Source: VRUE01 sp963695835 (GTDB taxonomy: Bacteria > Actinomycetota > Thermoleophilia > Solirubrobacterales > 70-9). From it: DNA of 64,000 bases. Position 1 is the first letter of the stretch. The number at the start of each line of letters is the position of its first letter. The notes below the pieces were generated by a model. It had not been told where the DNA came from. It worked only from the letters and a program-made list of their open reading frames with translations, and did not search any database. The stretch covers positions 248,001 to 312,000 of the forward strand of contig CAVOHR010000004.1 of assembly GCA_963695835.1 (NCBI GenBank). The letters are read 5' to 3'. Both the position numbers and the translations under genes were made by a program. Of the stretch, positions 34,771-43,225 are shown piece by piece.

Positions 34771-36168
34771 CTACCCGGGCAGGAACTCGGGCACGTCCAG
34801 CGAGCTCAGCTCGCCGGCCTTCTCGTTGCGCGGGGCGCGGCCGCTGTCGCGGGTGCGGCGGATCGTCGGCTCGGCGGGCCGGCGCGGCGCCGGGCGGCCG
34901 TCGAACCGGGTGGCGACGACGGTAACCCAGATCTGGTCGTCCAGGTCCTCGTCGATGTTGGCGCCGAAGATGATGTTGGCGTCGGGGTGGGCGGCCTCGC
35001 CGACCAGCTTCGCCGCCTCGCTGACCTCGACCAGCGAGAGGTCGGCGCCGCCGGTGATCGAGAGCAGGATCGCCCGCGCCCCCTCCATCGAGGTCTCCAG
35101 CAGCGGCGAGGAGATCGCTTTCTCGGCCGCCAGCAGGGCGCGGCCCTCGCCGTTGCCCATGCCGATCCCGAGCAGCGCCCGGCCGGCCTCGGACATGATC
35201 GTCCGCACGTCGGCGAAGTCGAGGTTGATCACCGCCGGCAGCGTCACCAGGTCGGAGATCCCCTGCACGCCCTGGCGCAGCACGTCGTCGGCGACCTGGA
35301 AGGCCTCGACCATCGACGTCTGCTGGTCGAGCACCTCGAGCAGCCGGTCGTTGGGGACGACGATCAGGGTGTCGACCTCGGCGGCCAGCTCCTCGATCCC
35401 CTTGCTCGCCTGGTTGGCGCGGCGCGAGCCCTCGAAGCTGAACGGCTTGGTGACGATGCCGACGGTCAGCGCGCCGACCTCGCGGGCGAGGCGGGCGACG
35501 ATCGGCGCGGCGCCGCTGCCGGTGCCGCCGCCGGCCCCGGCGGCGATGAAGACCATGTCGGAGCCCTTCAGCAGGCGCTTGATCTTGTCCTGCTCTTCGA
35601 AGGCGGAACGGTGGCCGACCTCCGGGTCGGCGCCGGCGCCCAGCCCCCGGGTCGCCTCGTCGCCGATGTGCACGGTGACGTCGGCGACGCAGAGCTGCAG
35701 GGACTGAAGGTCCGTGTTCACGGCCATGAACTCGACCCCGGGCACGTTCGCGTCGACCATCCGGTTGACGGCATTGACCCCGGCGCCCCCGACGCCGACC
35801 ACCCGGATCGCCGGCTGATGCGGCTCGCCGCTGCCGGGCGGCTCGTAGGCAGGTTCCTCCCGCCCATAGCGAGGAGCTCCAGCAGGCGGCTCGTCCCGAG
35901 CCGGCGGTTCCTCGGAGAACACCCGCTTGAGCCTCTCTGGCGCCGACTCGTGCGTCTCAGCAGCTTCAGCCGCGGACGCTCCTCCGGTGGGTGGCGTGGG
36001 GCTGGGTTCCTCCCCCGGCGAGGGGGAGGTGCCCTCCCCCGCGACAGGACCCGTGGGCGAGCGGTCTGGAGCCTCGGGCGGATCCACCGGGGCGTCCTCG
36101 GAAGTACTGCGGAACAGATCGGCGAGGGGACCCTCGCGCATACTCGCGCGCTTGCTACGCCGGCTCAT
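34771..36168 (-). CDS. ftsZ: Cell division protein FtsZ with a long N-terminal extension
   Basis: A 465-residue FtsZ. The GTPase core starts near residue 120 (IRVVGVGGAGVNAVNRMVDA). The tubulin signature is GAGGGTGSGAAP, and the T7 loop NLDFADVRTIM is intact. The C-terminus ends LDVPEFLPG, the tail that binds membrane partners. About 118 residues of Pro/Glu/Ser-rich sequence precede the core, part of it encoded by a repeat shared with parA. It overlaps the parA 3' end by 14 bp and sits outside any dcw cluster. The start at ATG 36168 is likely; ATG 36141 is possible. Confidence 0.94.
   Translation of the reverse strand: MSRRSKRASMREGPLADLFRSTSEDAPVDPPEAPDRSPTGPVAGEGTSPSPGEEPSPTPPTGGASAAEAAETHESAPERLKRVFSEEPPARDEPPAGAPRYGREEPAYEPPGSGEPHQPAIRVVGVGGAGVNAVNRMVDANVPGVEFMAVNTDLQSLQLCVADVTVHIGDEATRGLGAGADPEVGHRSAFEEQDKIKRLLKGSDMVFIAAGAGGGTGSGAAPIVARLAREVGALTVGIVTKPFSFEGSRRANQASKGIEELAAEVDTLIVVPNDRLLEVLDQQTSMVEAFQVADDVLRQGVQGISDLVTLPAVINLDFADVRTIMSEAGRALLGIGMGNGEGRALLAAEKAISSPLLETSMEGARAILLSITGGADLSLVEVSEAAKLVGEAAHPDANIIFGANIDEDLDDQIWVTVVATRFDGRPAPRRPAEPTIRRTRDSGRAPRNEKAGELSSLDVPEFLPG
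35975..36061. repeat. In-frame GC-rich repeat within ftsZ
   Basis: An 87-bp segment closely similar to 37026-37118 in parA, from GACGCTCCT to the last GAG. It encodes a TGPVAGE...PTPP peptide in the FtsZ extension. It includes a dyad CCTCCCCC/GGGGGAGG. The parA copy is six bases (two codons) longer, so both keep the frame. Confidence 0.8.
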
Positions 36169-37256
36169 TCTCCAGAACCTCCTTGGCCAGCTCCCGGTAG
36201 TAGTTGGCGGCGCTGCTCCCGGAATCGTACTTGAGCACGCTGGCCCCCTTCACAGGGGCCTCGGCGAATTTGATCGCCTTCTTGATCCGCGACCTGAAGA
36301 CGAGGTCGCCGAAGTTCTCCTCGAGGATCTCCACCGCCTCCTTGGCGTGGACCGTGCGCGAGTCGAGCATGGTCGGCAGGATGCCCTCGATCTTGACGTC
36401 CGGGTTGAGGTTCTCCTGGATCATCTTCAGCGTGTTCTGGAGCTGGACCAGCCCGCGCATCGACAGATACTCGCACTGGACGGGGACGATCACCCTGCTC
36501 GCCGCGGTCAGCGCGTTGATCGTCAGCAGGCCGAGGCTGGGCGGCGTGTCGATGCAGACGAAGTCGTAGTCGCCGGAGACCTCCCTCAGCGCCTTCTCCA
36601 GCGAGCGCTCGCGGCCGATCTTGGTGCTCATCGCGATCTCCGCCCCGGCCAGGTCGATCGAGGAGACCGCGATGTCGATCTCGCGCTGCTGGATCACCTC
36701 GCTGATCGGCATGTCGCGCACGAGCACGTCGTAGAGGCTCTTCTCCACCTTGTCCGGATCGATCCCCTGGCTCATCGTCAGGTTCCCCTGCGGATCGAGG
36801 TCGATGCAGAGCACCCGATACCCCGACTCGGCGAACGCCACCGCCAGGTTCAAGGTCGTGGTCGTCTTCGCGACGCCACCCTTCTGGTTCGCGAACGCGA
36901 TCACCTCGGCATGCTTCACGGGCGCCTCGACCACCGGCTCCGCCACGGCCACCGCTTCATGCCTGGAGGGAGCGATCAAATCCCGAGCTTTCATCCTCGC
37001 GGGCTCGTCCGGCTCAGGGGCTTTAGACGCTCCTTCCACGGGTGGCGTGGGGGTGGGCCCCTCTCCCGCTGCCTGCGAGGGGGAGGGGTCCTCCCCCGCG
37101 ACAGGACCCGTGGTCGAGCCGTTGGTCTCTGGCCCGTCAACCCTGCGCTCCGGCACCGCTTCCTCCATACGCTGAAGCTCCTCGACGATCGGATGCGGCT
37201 CTTCCACCGCGGACGGCGCGGGCGCGGACTTGCTCTTTCGGCTGAGGAATCCCATT
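36155..37256 (-). CDS. ParA/MinD-type partitioning ATPase
   Basis: A ParA-like ATPase of about 366 residues from ATG 37256 (ATG 37276 is the alternative). The deviant Walker A is FANQKGGVAKTTTTLNLA with the signature Lys, followed by LCIDLDPQGNLTMSQG and VCIDTPPSLGLLTINAL. An N-terminal tail of about 115 residues is acidic and Pro-rich and contains the repeat shared with ftsZ. No ParB gene is adjacent. Overlap with ftsZ suggests a role in placing the division site or in chromosome segregation coupled to division. Confidence 0.88.
37026..37118. repeat. In-frame GC-rich repeat within parA
   Basis: A 93-bp relative of the ftsZ repeat at 35975-36061. The ends GGGTGGCGTGGGG and CCTCCCCCGCGACAGGACCC are shared. 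It encodes TGPVAGEDPSPSQAAGEGPT and PTPPVEG in the disordered N-terminal tail. Confidence 0.8.
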
Positions 37257-38262
37257 GCGCGGGTATTCGCATGCATGCCCGTTTTTCCTGCCGCCGCCCG
37301 AAATTGCTAGGAATCACCCCGATCCACCACCAGGAACCTCGATCCCAGAACTCCTCGACAAGCGACTCGTCTTCGTCACCGGCAAGGGTGGCGTCGGCAA
37401 GACCACGGTCGCGGTCGCCCTCGGGCTGCGGGCGGCCGCCGAAGGAAAGCGGACGATCGTCTGCGAGGTCTCCTCGCAGGAGAACGCCTCGCGGATCTTC
37501 GAGCACACCGAGGTCGGCTTCCACGAGGTCGAGATGGAGGAGAACCTCTGGTCGATCTCGATCGACCCCGACGAGTCGATGCGCGAGTACGTCCTGCTCC
37601 AGCTCAAGGTCCGGGCGATGCGCGACCTGCTGTTCCGCAGCCGCATCTTCAACTACCTCGCCGCCGCCACGCCCGGCCTCAAGGAGCTGGTGACGATCGG
37701 CAAGATCTGGGAGCTGGCGCAGCTCGACCGCAAGGTGAAGAAGGGGCGCAAGTACGACCTGGTGATCGTCGACGCCCCCGCCACCGGCCACGGGATCGGC
37801 TTCCTGCAGACGCCGCGCACCTTCGCCGCGATCGCCCGCGTCGGCCCGATCCACTCCCAGGCGCAGCAGCTCAACCGGCTGATCGTCGACCACGAGCACA
37901 CCGGCGCGGCGATCGTCTCCCTGCCGGAGGAGATGCCGGTCAACGAGTCGGCCGCGCTGGAGCGGGAGCTGCGCGCCGAGGTCGGCGTCGCCGTCGACCG
38001 CGTCTACCTCAACGGGCTCTACCCGGAGCGCTTCGGCAACGAGGAGGCCGAGCGGCTCGCCGCGCTGGCCGAGGGCGAGAACGGCGCCGCCCGCGCCGCC
38101 GCCCGCGCCGCCGTCTCCGAGCACCACCGCGCCCGCTCGCAGCGCGCCCAGCTCGCCCGCCTGCGCCGCCGGGTCGAGGCGCCGGTGCGGACGCTTCCCT
38201 TCCTCTTCGAGCCCGAGCTGGGCGTCGAGTCGGCCCGGCGGCTCGCGGCGAGGCTGCACTGA
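37255..38262 (+). CDS. ArsA/Get3-like ATPase 1
   Basis: An ATPase of up to 335 residues. Deviant Walker A is LVFVTGKGGVGKTTVAVALG, and VIVDAPATGHGIGFLQTPRT carries the Walker B region. The initiation codon is unresolved: no ATG, GTG or TTG is in frame before the P-loop, and an ATC at 37342 or a rare codon further up must be considered, so the first 30 codons are doubtful. The stop codon overlaps the start of a second ArsA-like gene by one base, so the two probably form a heteromeric pair. Arsenic-transport partners are absent. Confidence 0.85.
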   Translation: MRGYSHACPFFLPPPEIARNHPDPPPGTSIPELLDKRLVFVTGKGGVGKTTVAVALGLRAAAEGKRTIVCEVSSQENASRIFEHTEVGFHEVEMEENLWSISIDPDESMREYVLLQLKVRAMRDLLFRSRIFNYLAAATPGLKELVTIGKIWELAQLDRKVKKGRKYDLVIVDAPATGHGIGFLQTPRTFAAIARVGPIHSQAQQLNRLIVDHEHTGAAIVSLPEEMPVNESAALERELRAEVGVAVDRVYLNGLYPERFGNEEAERLAALAEGENGAARAAARAAVSEHHRARSQRAQLARLRRRVEAPVRTLPFLFEPELGVESARRLAARLH

Positions 38263-39419
38263 TGCCCGCCGTCGACGAGATCCTCGCCGGCAAGGACATC
38301 TGCATCTGCGCCGGCTCCGGCGGGGTCGGCAAGACGACCACCTCGGCGGCGATCGGCACCGGCATGGCGGCGCGCGGGCTGAAGGTCTGCGTGCTGACGA
38401 TCGACCCGGCGAAGCGGCTCGCCGACTCGCTCGGCCTGCGCGAGCTGGACAACGAGGCGAGGCGGGTCGACCCGGCGCTGTTCGAGCGCCACGGGGTCGA
38501 GATGAAGGGCGAGCTGTGGGCGATGATGCTCGACGCCAAGGCGACCTTCGACGAGCTGGTCGCCCGCCAGGCGCCCGACGAGGAGTCGCGCGACCGGGTG
38601 CTCGCCAACCCGATCTACCAGCAGATCTCCAGCGCGCTCGCCGGCTCGCAGGAGTACATGGCGATGGAGAAGCTGTTCGAGCTGCACACCGAGGGCCGCT
38701 TCGACCTGCTCGTCCTCGACACCCCGCCGACCCGCAACGCGCTCGACTTCCTCGACGCCCCGCGCCGCCTCACCCAGTTCATCGAAGGCCGCTCGCTGCG
38801 CGTCTTCATGAAGCCGACCGGGCTGGCGGCGCGGGTCGCCGGCCGCGGCGCGACGGTCGCGCTCGGGGTGCTGAAGCGGATCGTCGGCTTCGACCTGCTC
38901 GCCGACCTGGCCGACTTCTTCAACGCCTTCAGCGGCATGGTCGACGGCTTCCAGGCCCGCGCCAAGCGGGTCAACAGCCTGCTCGCCGACCCGCACACCT
39001 GCTTCCTCGTCGTCTGCGGCCCGCAGGGCGAGCCGGTCGACGAGGCCGTCTACTTCCACCGCAAGCTGGTCGAGGCGAAGCTGCCGTTCGGGGGCGTGAT
39101 CGTCAACAAGGTCCACTACCCGGCCGAGCGGCTGCGCGGCGACGGCGAGGCCGCCGACCTGCGGGGCGCGCTCGCCGCCAAGCTGGGCGACGAGGACCTC
39201 GCCGGCCGGGTCGCCGCGAACTTCGCCGACTACCAGGCTCTGGCCGAGCGCGACGCGCGCAACATCGAGCGGCTGGCGGCCGAGCTGCGGACCAAGGGCA
39301 CGATCCGCGTCCCTTACCTGGACGAGGACGTGCACGACCTCGGCGGCCTCGCCGAGATCAACCGCTACCTGTTCGCCAGCAGCGAGGAGCGCGAGGCGCT
39401 GGCCGCCGGCCGCGCCTGA
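38262..39419 (+). CDS. ArsA/Get3-like ATPase 2
   Basis: A 385-residue ATPase with CICAGSGGVGKTTTSAAIG near residue 15, TIDPAKRLADSLGL as switch I and LLVLDTPPTRNALDFLDAP as Walker B. The first ATPase lies immediately upstream. Tandem ArsA-like pairs of this kind are common in actinobacteria, in the Rv3679-Rv3680 pattern linked to stress tolerance. That assignment is by analogy of arrangement. Confidence 0.88.
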   Translation: MPAVDEILAGKDICICAGSGGVGKTTTSAAIGTGMAARGLKVCVLTIDPAKRLADSLGLRELDNEARRVDPALFERHGVEMKGELWAMMLDAKATFDELVARQAPDEESRDRVLANPIYQQISSALAGSQEYMAMEKLFELHTEGRFDLLVLDTPPTRNALDFLDAPRRLTQFIEGRSLRVFMKPTGLAARVAGRGATVALGVLKRIVGFDLLADLADFFNAFSGMVDGFQARAKRVNSLLADPHTCFLVVCGPQGEPVDEAVYFHRKLVEAKLPFGGVIVNKVHYPAERLRGDGEAADLRGALAAKLGDEDLAGRVAANFADYQALAERDARNIERLAAELRTKGTIRVPYLDEDVHDLGGLAEINRYLFASSEEREALAAGRA

Positions 39420-39460
39420 CGGGTCGACTTATTCGGGCATAGGCCGACCAAGTCGACCCG
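39420..39460. terminator. Bidirectional terminator hairpin
   Basis: Perfect 11-base arms CGGGTCGACTT (39420-39430) and AAGTCGACCCG (39450-39460) lie between two convergent genes. The 19-base loop is long, and there is no clear T-tract. Confidence 0.5.
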
Positions 39461-39468
39461 CCGCCCGC

Positions 39469-41085
39469 CTAGCCGGTGCGGCGGTTGCCGTAGTGGTCGT
39501 AGTCGAGCTCGCGAACCTGCCAGTCCGCGTCCTCGGGGACCGGGAAGAGGTGGCGGACGCGCGGCGTGTCGATCCGCTCGCGGTGCTCGAGGTCGCCCTC
39601 GACCGCGGGGAAGTCGAGCGTGCTCTCCTCGACCTCGACCTCGACCTCGTCGAGCCAGTGGCTCGCGGTGATGCGGATCTCGTCCTCGTCCGGAATCGGC
39701 TCGAGGATGCGGGTGTCCTGGTCCTGCATGTGCTCCTCCTCTGCTGGCGGCTCAAGGTTGGTGGCTTCGGGCGCCGGCGCGATTTCGGGCTCCGGCTCGA
39801 TTTCGGGCTCCGGCTCGTCCTGCGCGGCGACCGCGATCTCGATGTCCCCCTCGCCGAGCCCGGTCGCGATCAGGGTCTCGTCGGCGGCCTGGTTGAGGTC
39901 TGAGCCGAGCTCGCCGAGGGCGGCTTCGCGGAGGATGCGGCGGACGCTCTCCTCGATCCAGCCGGCCAGGTCGGTCGCGCCCTCGGTCGTGGCGCCGGCC
40001 ATCAGCGCCCGCTCCAGCTCCAGCGCCGCTTCGATCCGCGCGCGGACCCCGAGCCGGTCGTCCGAGCCGGAGGCGACCAGCGCCGCCGCCCGCATCGGCA
40101 GCGAGGCGCCGACCGGGCCGTGGCCGTCGAGCACCGCACGCAGGGCGAGAAGATGGTCGCTGAGGCCCTCCAGCGCGGTCTCGCGCTCGCAGCCCAGCTC
40201 GAACCGCCGCACCGCCCAGGAGAGCGGGCCGGCCGGGTCGGGACGGGCCTCCAGCGAGCGCGCCAGCTCGGCGAGCCGCCCGGCCTCCTCCTCGTCGAGG
40301 CGGTAGCCGCCGCCGCGCGGCGCCGAGGCGCCGGTGGCGATCCGCCGCCGGCTCCCCTCGCCGGTCGGCGCGAAGGCGTGGGGCCCGAGGCCGACGCCGC
40401 CGGGCTTGAAGAGGCGCATGACGCTGACCAGCTCGCGCAGCTGCCGCAGCGCCGCGGCGGCGCTGTCGGAGCCCTCGCCCTGCTCGGCGATCGCCAGGAA
40501 CTGCGGCTCCCAGGAGGCGCGGCCCATGCCCTCGCTGCGCTTCGCCTCGACCGGCGCCTCGACGAGGTCGGCGCGGACGATCTGGGCGCCGTCCGGCAGT
40601 CGCAGCCGCGGCACCGACATCTGCAGGCCGGCGATCGGCACGATCAGCACCTCGGCGTCGCCGGCGTCGCCGACCTCGGCATCGAGCGCCGCCAGCGCGG
40701 CGTCGATCCGCTCGCGGTCGATCGAGAAGTCGTTGCTGCCGTCCCAGAGGGAGGCGAGGAAGACGGTCAGCAGGTGGGCCGCTCGCTCCCCGGGGTCGGC
40801 GGGGACGACCTCGCCGCGCTGCTCGAGGTAGGCGCCGGCGACGCCGGCTTCGGCGACCGCGTCGCGCGCCGGCTCGAACGCGGGCAGCAAGCGCAGCTCG
40901 CCCTCGCGCTCGCGCACGTAGCGCCCCGTCAGCGGCACGTAGCTGTGGAAGAAGGCCTCGTCGGGGCCGGCCTGCTCGGCGACGTCGAAGGGAATCCGGT
41001 CGCCGCCGGCCACCAGCGTGGCGAAGCGAGTCGCCGCCTCGGCCGCAAGCCGCCGCAGCGCCTCGTTGAGCAGTGGGTCGCGCAC
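39469..41085 (-). CDS. Hypothetical protein with Pro/Glu repeat and acidic tail
   Basis: A 538-residue soluble protein from a GTG start; no family was recognised. Residues 1-400 are Ala/Leu/Arg-rich and mostly helical (RIEAALELERALMAGATTEG, then LAGWIEESVRRILREAALGE). A Pro/Glu repeat EPEPEIEPEPEIAPAPE follows near residue 430. The last 90 residues are acidic and ordered-looking (LDEVEVEVEESTLDFPAVEG). No signal peptide, membrane segment or catalytic motif is evident. It is convergent with the ArsA pair. Confidence 0.6.
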   Translation of the reverse strand: MRDPLLNEALRRLAAEAATRFATLVAGGDRIPFDVAEQAGPDEAFFHSYVPLTGRYVREREGELRLLPAFEPARDAVAEAGVAGAYLEQRGEVVPADPGERAAHLLTVFLASLWDGSNDFSIDRERIDAALAALDAEVGDAGDAEVLIVPIAGLQMSVPRLRLPDGAQIVRADLVEAPVEAKRSEGMGRASWEPQFLAIAEQGEGSDSAAAALRQLRELVSVMRLFKPGGVGLGPHAFAPTGEGSRRRIATGASAPRGGGYRLDEEEAGRLAELARSLEARPDPAGPLSWAVRRFELGCERETALEGLSDHLLALRAVLDGHGPVGASLPMRAAALVASGSDDRLGVRARIEAALELERALMAGATTEGATDLAGWIEESVRRILREAALGELGSDLNQAADETLIATGLGEGDIEIAVAAQDEPEPEIEPEPEIAPAPEATNLEPPAEEEHMQDQDTRILEPIPDEDEIRITASHWLDEVEVEVEESTLDFPAVEGDLEHRERIDTPRVRHLFPVPEDADWQVRELDYDHYGNRRTG

Positions 41086-41138
41086 GTCCCACGCTTCCCT
41101 CCGCCGCAGTCCCCTCCTGCGCCTGCACGGACGATTGC

Positions 41139-41173
41139 ATCACGTTTTCCACGTCGTGCGTGGAAAACGTGAT
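41139..41173. repeat. ATCACGTTTTCCAC-type hairpin, copy 3
   Basis: Perfect 15-base arms ATCACGTTTTCCACG and CGTGGAAAACGTGAT with the loop TCGTG. It directly abuts the HxlR-gene stop codon (41175-41177). Confidence 0.9.
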
Positions 41174-41174
41174 C

Positions 41175-41519
41175 TCAGGCGGGGATGGGCTCTGCCGGTT
41201 GGTCTTCGAGCAGCCAGCGGCTGCCGTAGCGGCGCATGTCGTTGATCAGGGGGACCAGCGCCTCGCCCTTCTCGGTCAGCGCGTACTCGACCCGCGGCGG
41301 CACCTCGGGGAAGGTGTTGCGCTCGATGATCCCCTCGTCTTCCAGCGCCCGCAGGCGCAGCGAGAGGGTGCGCGGGCTGATCCCCTCCAGCGAGCGCTCC
41401 AGCTCGCAGAAGCGGCTACAGCCCTCGGCCAGGTCGCGGATCACCAGCAAAGTCCACTTGCCGCAGACCACGTCCGCCGTGCGGCAGACAGGACATCGCG
41501 AGTTGCTCTCGGCGCTCAC
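41175..41519 (-). CDS. HxlR-family transcriptional regulator
   Basis: A 114-residue winged-helix protein, usually dimeric. The N-terminal Cys residues (RCPVCRTADVVCGKWTLLVI) and the core LEGISPRTLSLRLRALEDEG are typical. The Cys cluster suggests redox or aldehyde sensing as in the YodB/HypR types, though this is not proven. The start is GTG. A palindrome ACTTCA-N5-TGAAGT 22 bp upstream is a plausible autoregulatory operator. Confidence 0.88.
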   Translation of the reverse strand: MSAESNSRCPVCRTADVVCGKWTLLVIRDLAEGCSRFCELERSLEGISPRTLSLRLRALEDEGIIERNTFPEVPPRVEYALTEKGEALVPLINDMRRYGSRWLLEDQPAEPIPA

Positions 41520-41540
41520 TTCAGCGAGTGTAGCGCTGTG

Positions 41541-41557
41541 ACTTCACTTACTGAAGT
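41541..41557. promoter_or_regulatory. Candidate HxlR operator
   Basis: ACTTCACTTACTGAAGT has six-base arms around CTTAC, and a further half-site CTTCA lies next to the start codon. It is upstream of the HxlR gene and downstream of the pilus operon. Confidence 0.5.
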
Positions 41558-41578
41558 ATTGGCCGATCCCAGGCGGGC

Positions 41579-42436
41579 TCAGACCTGGCCGGTGACGACG
41601 AATTCGACCTTGTTGACCTTGATGCTGTAGCGATCGCCGCCTTCGCCGTATTCGAAGACCTCCGGGAAGCCCGGTTCGAGTTCGACCAGCTGGCAGCTGC
41701 CGGTGCCGGCGACGCACTTGCCTTCGCCGAAGACCCCGGTCACCTCGGGCGAGACGAGGAAGTACGGCTTGCGCGTCTTCGGGCTGATCCCCATGTACGT
41801 GACGACCTGGGTCTTCTCCCCGGGCAGGATGGTGGTCGGCATCACCCGCTTGCGCGTTTCCGGCGGATCGGACTTCTTGTCGCCCGCGGCTTCGCTGCCG
41901 CTGCTGTGGACGATCGTCAGATCGACGGCGAAGGTGAAGAGCGTCGCGTGCGAGTGCTTGCCGCCGAGTTCGCCGGCGCTCTGGCCCTTGCCGGAGCCGT
42001 TCGTCGTCGTCGATTCGGTCGTCGTCTTGGTCGTGCTCGATTCCTTCACGGTGGTCGAGGTCGAGTTGGTCGACGAGCCGGACGAGCCCGAGCCGCCTTC
42101 CGAGCCGCCCCCCAGCTGCGCGCCGCTCAGGTCCGGCTTCGCCGTGCTCTTGCGGAACGGGTCGGTCGGCTTGCGGCCACGCAGCCGGCGGCGGTAATCG
42201 CGCAGGCCCGGGTTCGCCTCGACCACGGTCAGCTTGGCGCCGCCCCCGCGCGCTTCCTTCAGCGCCGCGATCGGCCCCGCCCCGACCGGCGGCGGCGTCG
42301 TTTCCGACTTCTGGCCGAGCAGGATCGGCGTCGCGACGATCGCCACCAGCACCAGGGCGATCAGCGGCAGCAACCGGCGGTCGCGCAGGTCGTAGTACAG
42401 GTCGCCGAGGAAGGCCGGGGCCTTCGGCCGCTTCAC
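41579..42436 (-). CDS. PilP-like pilus assembly protein
   Basis: A 285-residue protein with a single N-terminal membrane anchor (LPLIALVLVAIVATPILLG), a long Ser/Thr-rich linker and a C-terminal beta-rich domain ending SIKVNKVEFVVTGQV. It lacks strong identity to proteobacterial PilP, but position and topology match: last in pilM-pilN-pilO order with a GTGA overlap. It probably connects the inner-membrane pilus alignment complex across the envelope. Confidence 0.6.
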   Translation of the reverse strand: MKRPKAPAFLGDLYYDLRDRRLLPLIALVLVAIVATPILLGQKSETTPPPVGAGPIAALKEARGGGAKLTVVEANPGLRDYRRRLRGRKPTDPFRKSTAKPDLSGAQLGGGSEGGSGSSGSSTNSTSTTVKESSTTKTTTESTTTNGSGKGQSAGELGGKHSHATLFTFAVDLTIVHSSGSEAAGDKKSDPPETRKRVMPTTILPGEKTQVVTYMGISPKTRKPYFLVSPEVTGVFGEGKCVAGTGSCQLVELEPGFPEVFEYGEGGDRYSIKVNKVEFVVTGQV

Positions 42437-43224
42437 GGCGAGCCTCCGGTGGTCGTCGAGGCCGGCGTCGCGGTCGCTTCCGACGGGCTCGACGGCGAGG
42501 CGCCGGCGGTGGTCCCCTGGCCCGGCGGGGTCACGTAGGTGGTGACCGAGAAGGCCACGGTCAGCACCGGCGAGGCTCCTCCCCCGCCTCCCGCTCCTTC
42601 TTCTTCGCCTTCGGGCGTCAGCGTGAAGTCGTTGATCGTCACCAGGCGGCCCTCGACCGAGACGTCTTCGTTGTTGCTCCTGACCAGCGAGTCGAGCCCG
42701 TGGATGAAGTCGGCGATCTGGAAGAAGTTGCCCTCGAAGGTGAGCGAGTAGGGCATCACCGCGAGGCCGGCCGGGCCGATCGTCGCCCCGAGCGGCAGCA
42801 GCGAGGCGGCCGCCTCGGTCGCCGAGACCGGTTCGCCGGAGGCGCTCGCGGGCGCGGCGGGCGCTTCTTCGGAGCCGCCGCCTTCGGCGCTCAGGCTGAT
42901 GTCCCGGAAGGCGACCCCGGCGCGGCCGGCGACGCCGTTCAGCTGCACCAGCAGCGAGGCGGTTTCGTCGTTGCCCGGCACCGCCTTTCCGAGCACGACC
43001 AACCGCTGGTAGTCGACCGGGAACTGCTCGCGCGCCTGTTCGGCGCTCGCGACTTCGGCCTGGTGCTGGACGAGCGACGATTCGGCCCGTTCGATCTGCT
43101 TGCCCAGCTTCGCCGCTTCGTCGCGCTTCGGGCTCAGCAGCACGATCCAGAAGGCGATCGCCAGCGCGGCGACGACCAGCATCGCGACGATCGTCAGGCT
43201 GCCCGATTTCCTCAGCGCCGCCAC
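42433..43224 (-). CDS. pilO: Type IV pilus assembly protein PilO
   Basis: A 263-residue bitopic protein. A membrane helix (TIVAMLVVAALAIAFWIVLL) is followed by a coiled coil (EAAKLGKQIERAESSLVQHQ) and a ferredoxin-like domain with LTFEGNFFQIADFIHGLDSL, typical of PilO. The tail is Thr/Ser/Pro-rich. GTG start, two bases after the pilN stop. With PilM and PilN it forms the platform that links the pilus motor to the pilin machinery. Confidence 0.85.
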   Translation of the reverse strand: MAALRKSGSLTIVAMLVVAALAIAFWIVLLSPKRDEAAKLGKQIERAESSLVQHQAEVASAEQAREQFPVDYQRLVVLGKAVPGNDETASLLVQLNGVAGRAGVAFRDISLSAEGGGSEEAPAAPASASGEPVSATEAAASLLPLGATIGPAGLAVMPYSLTFEGNFFQIADFIHGLDSLVRSNNEDVSVEGRLVTINDFTLTPEGEEEGAGGGGGASPVLTVAFSVTTYVTPPGQGTTAGASPSSPSEATATPASTTTGGSP

Positions 43225-43225
43225 C

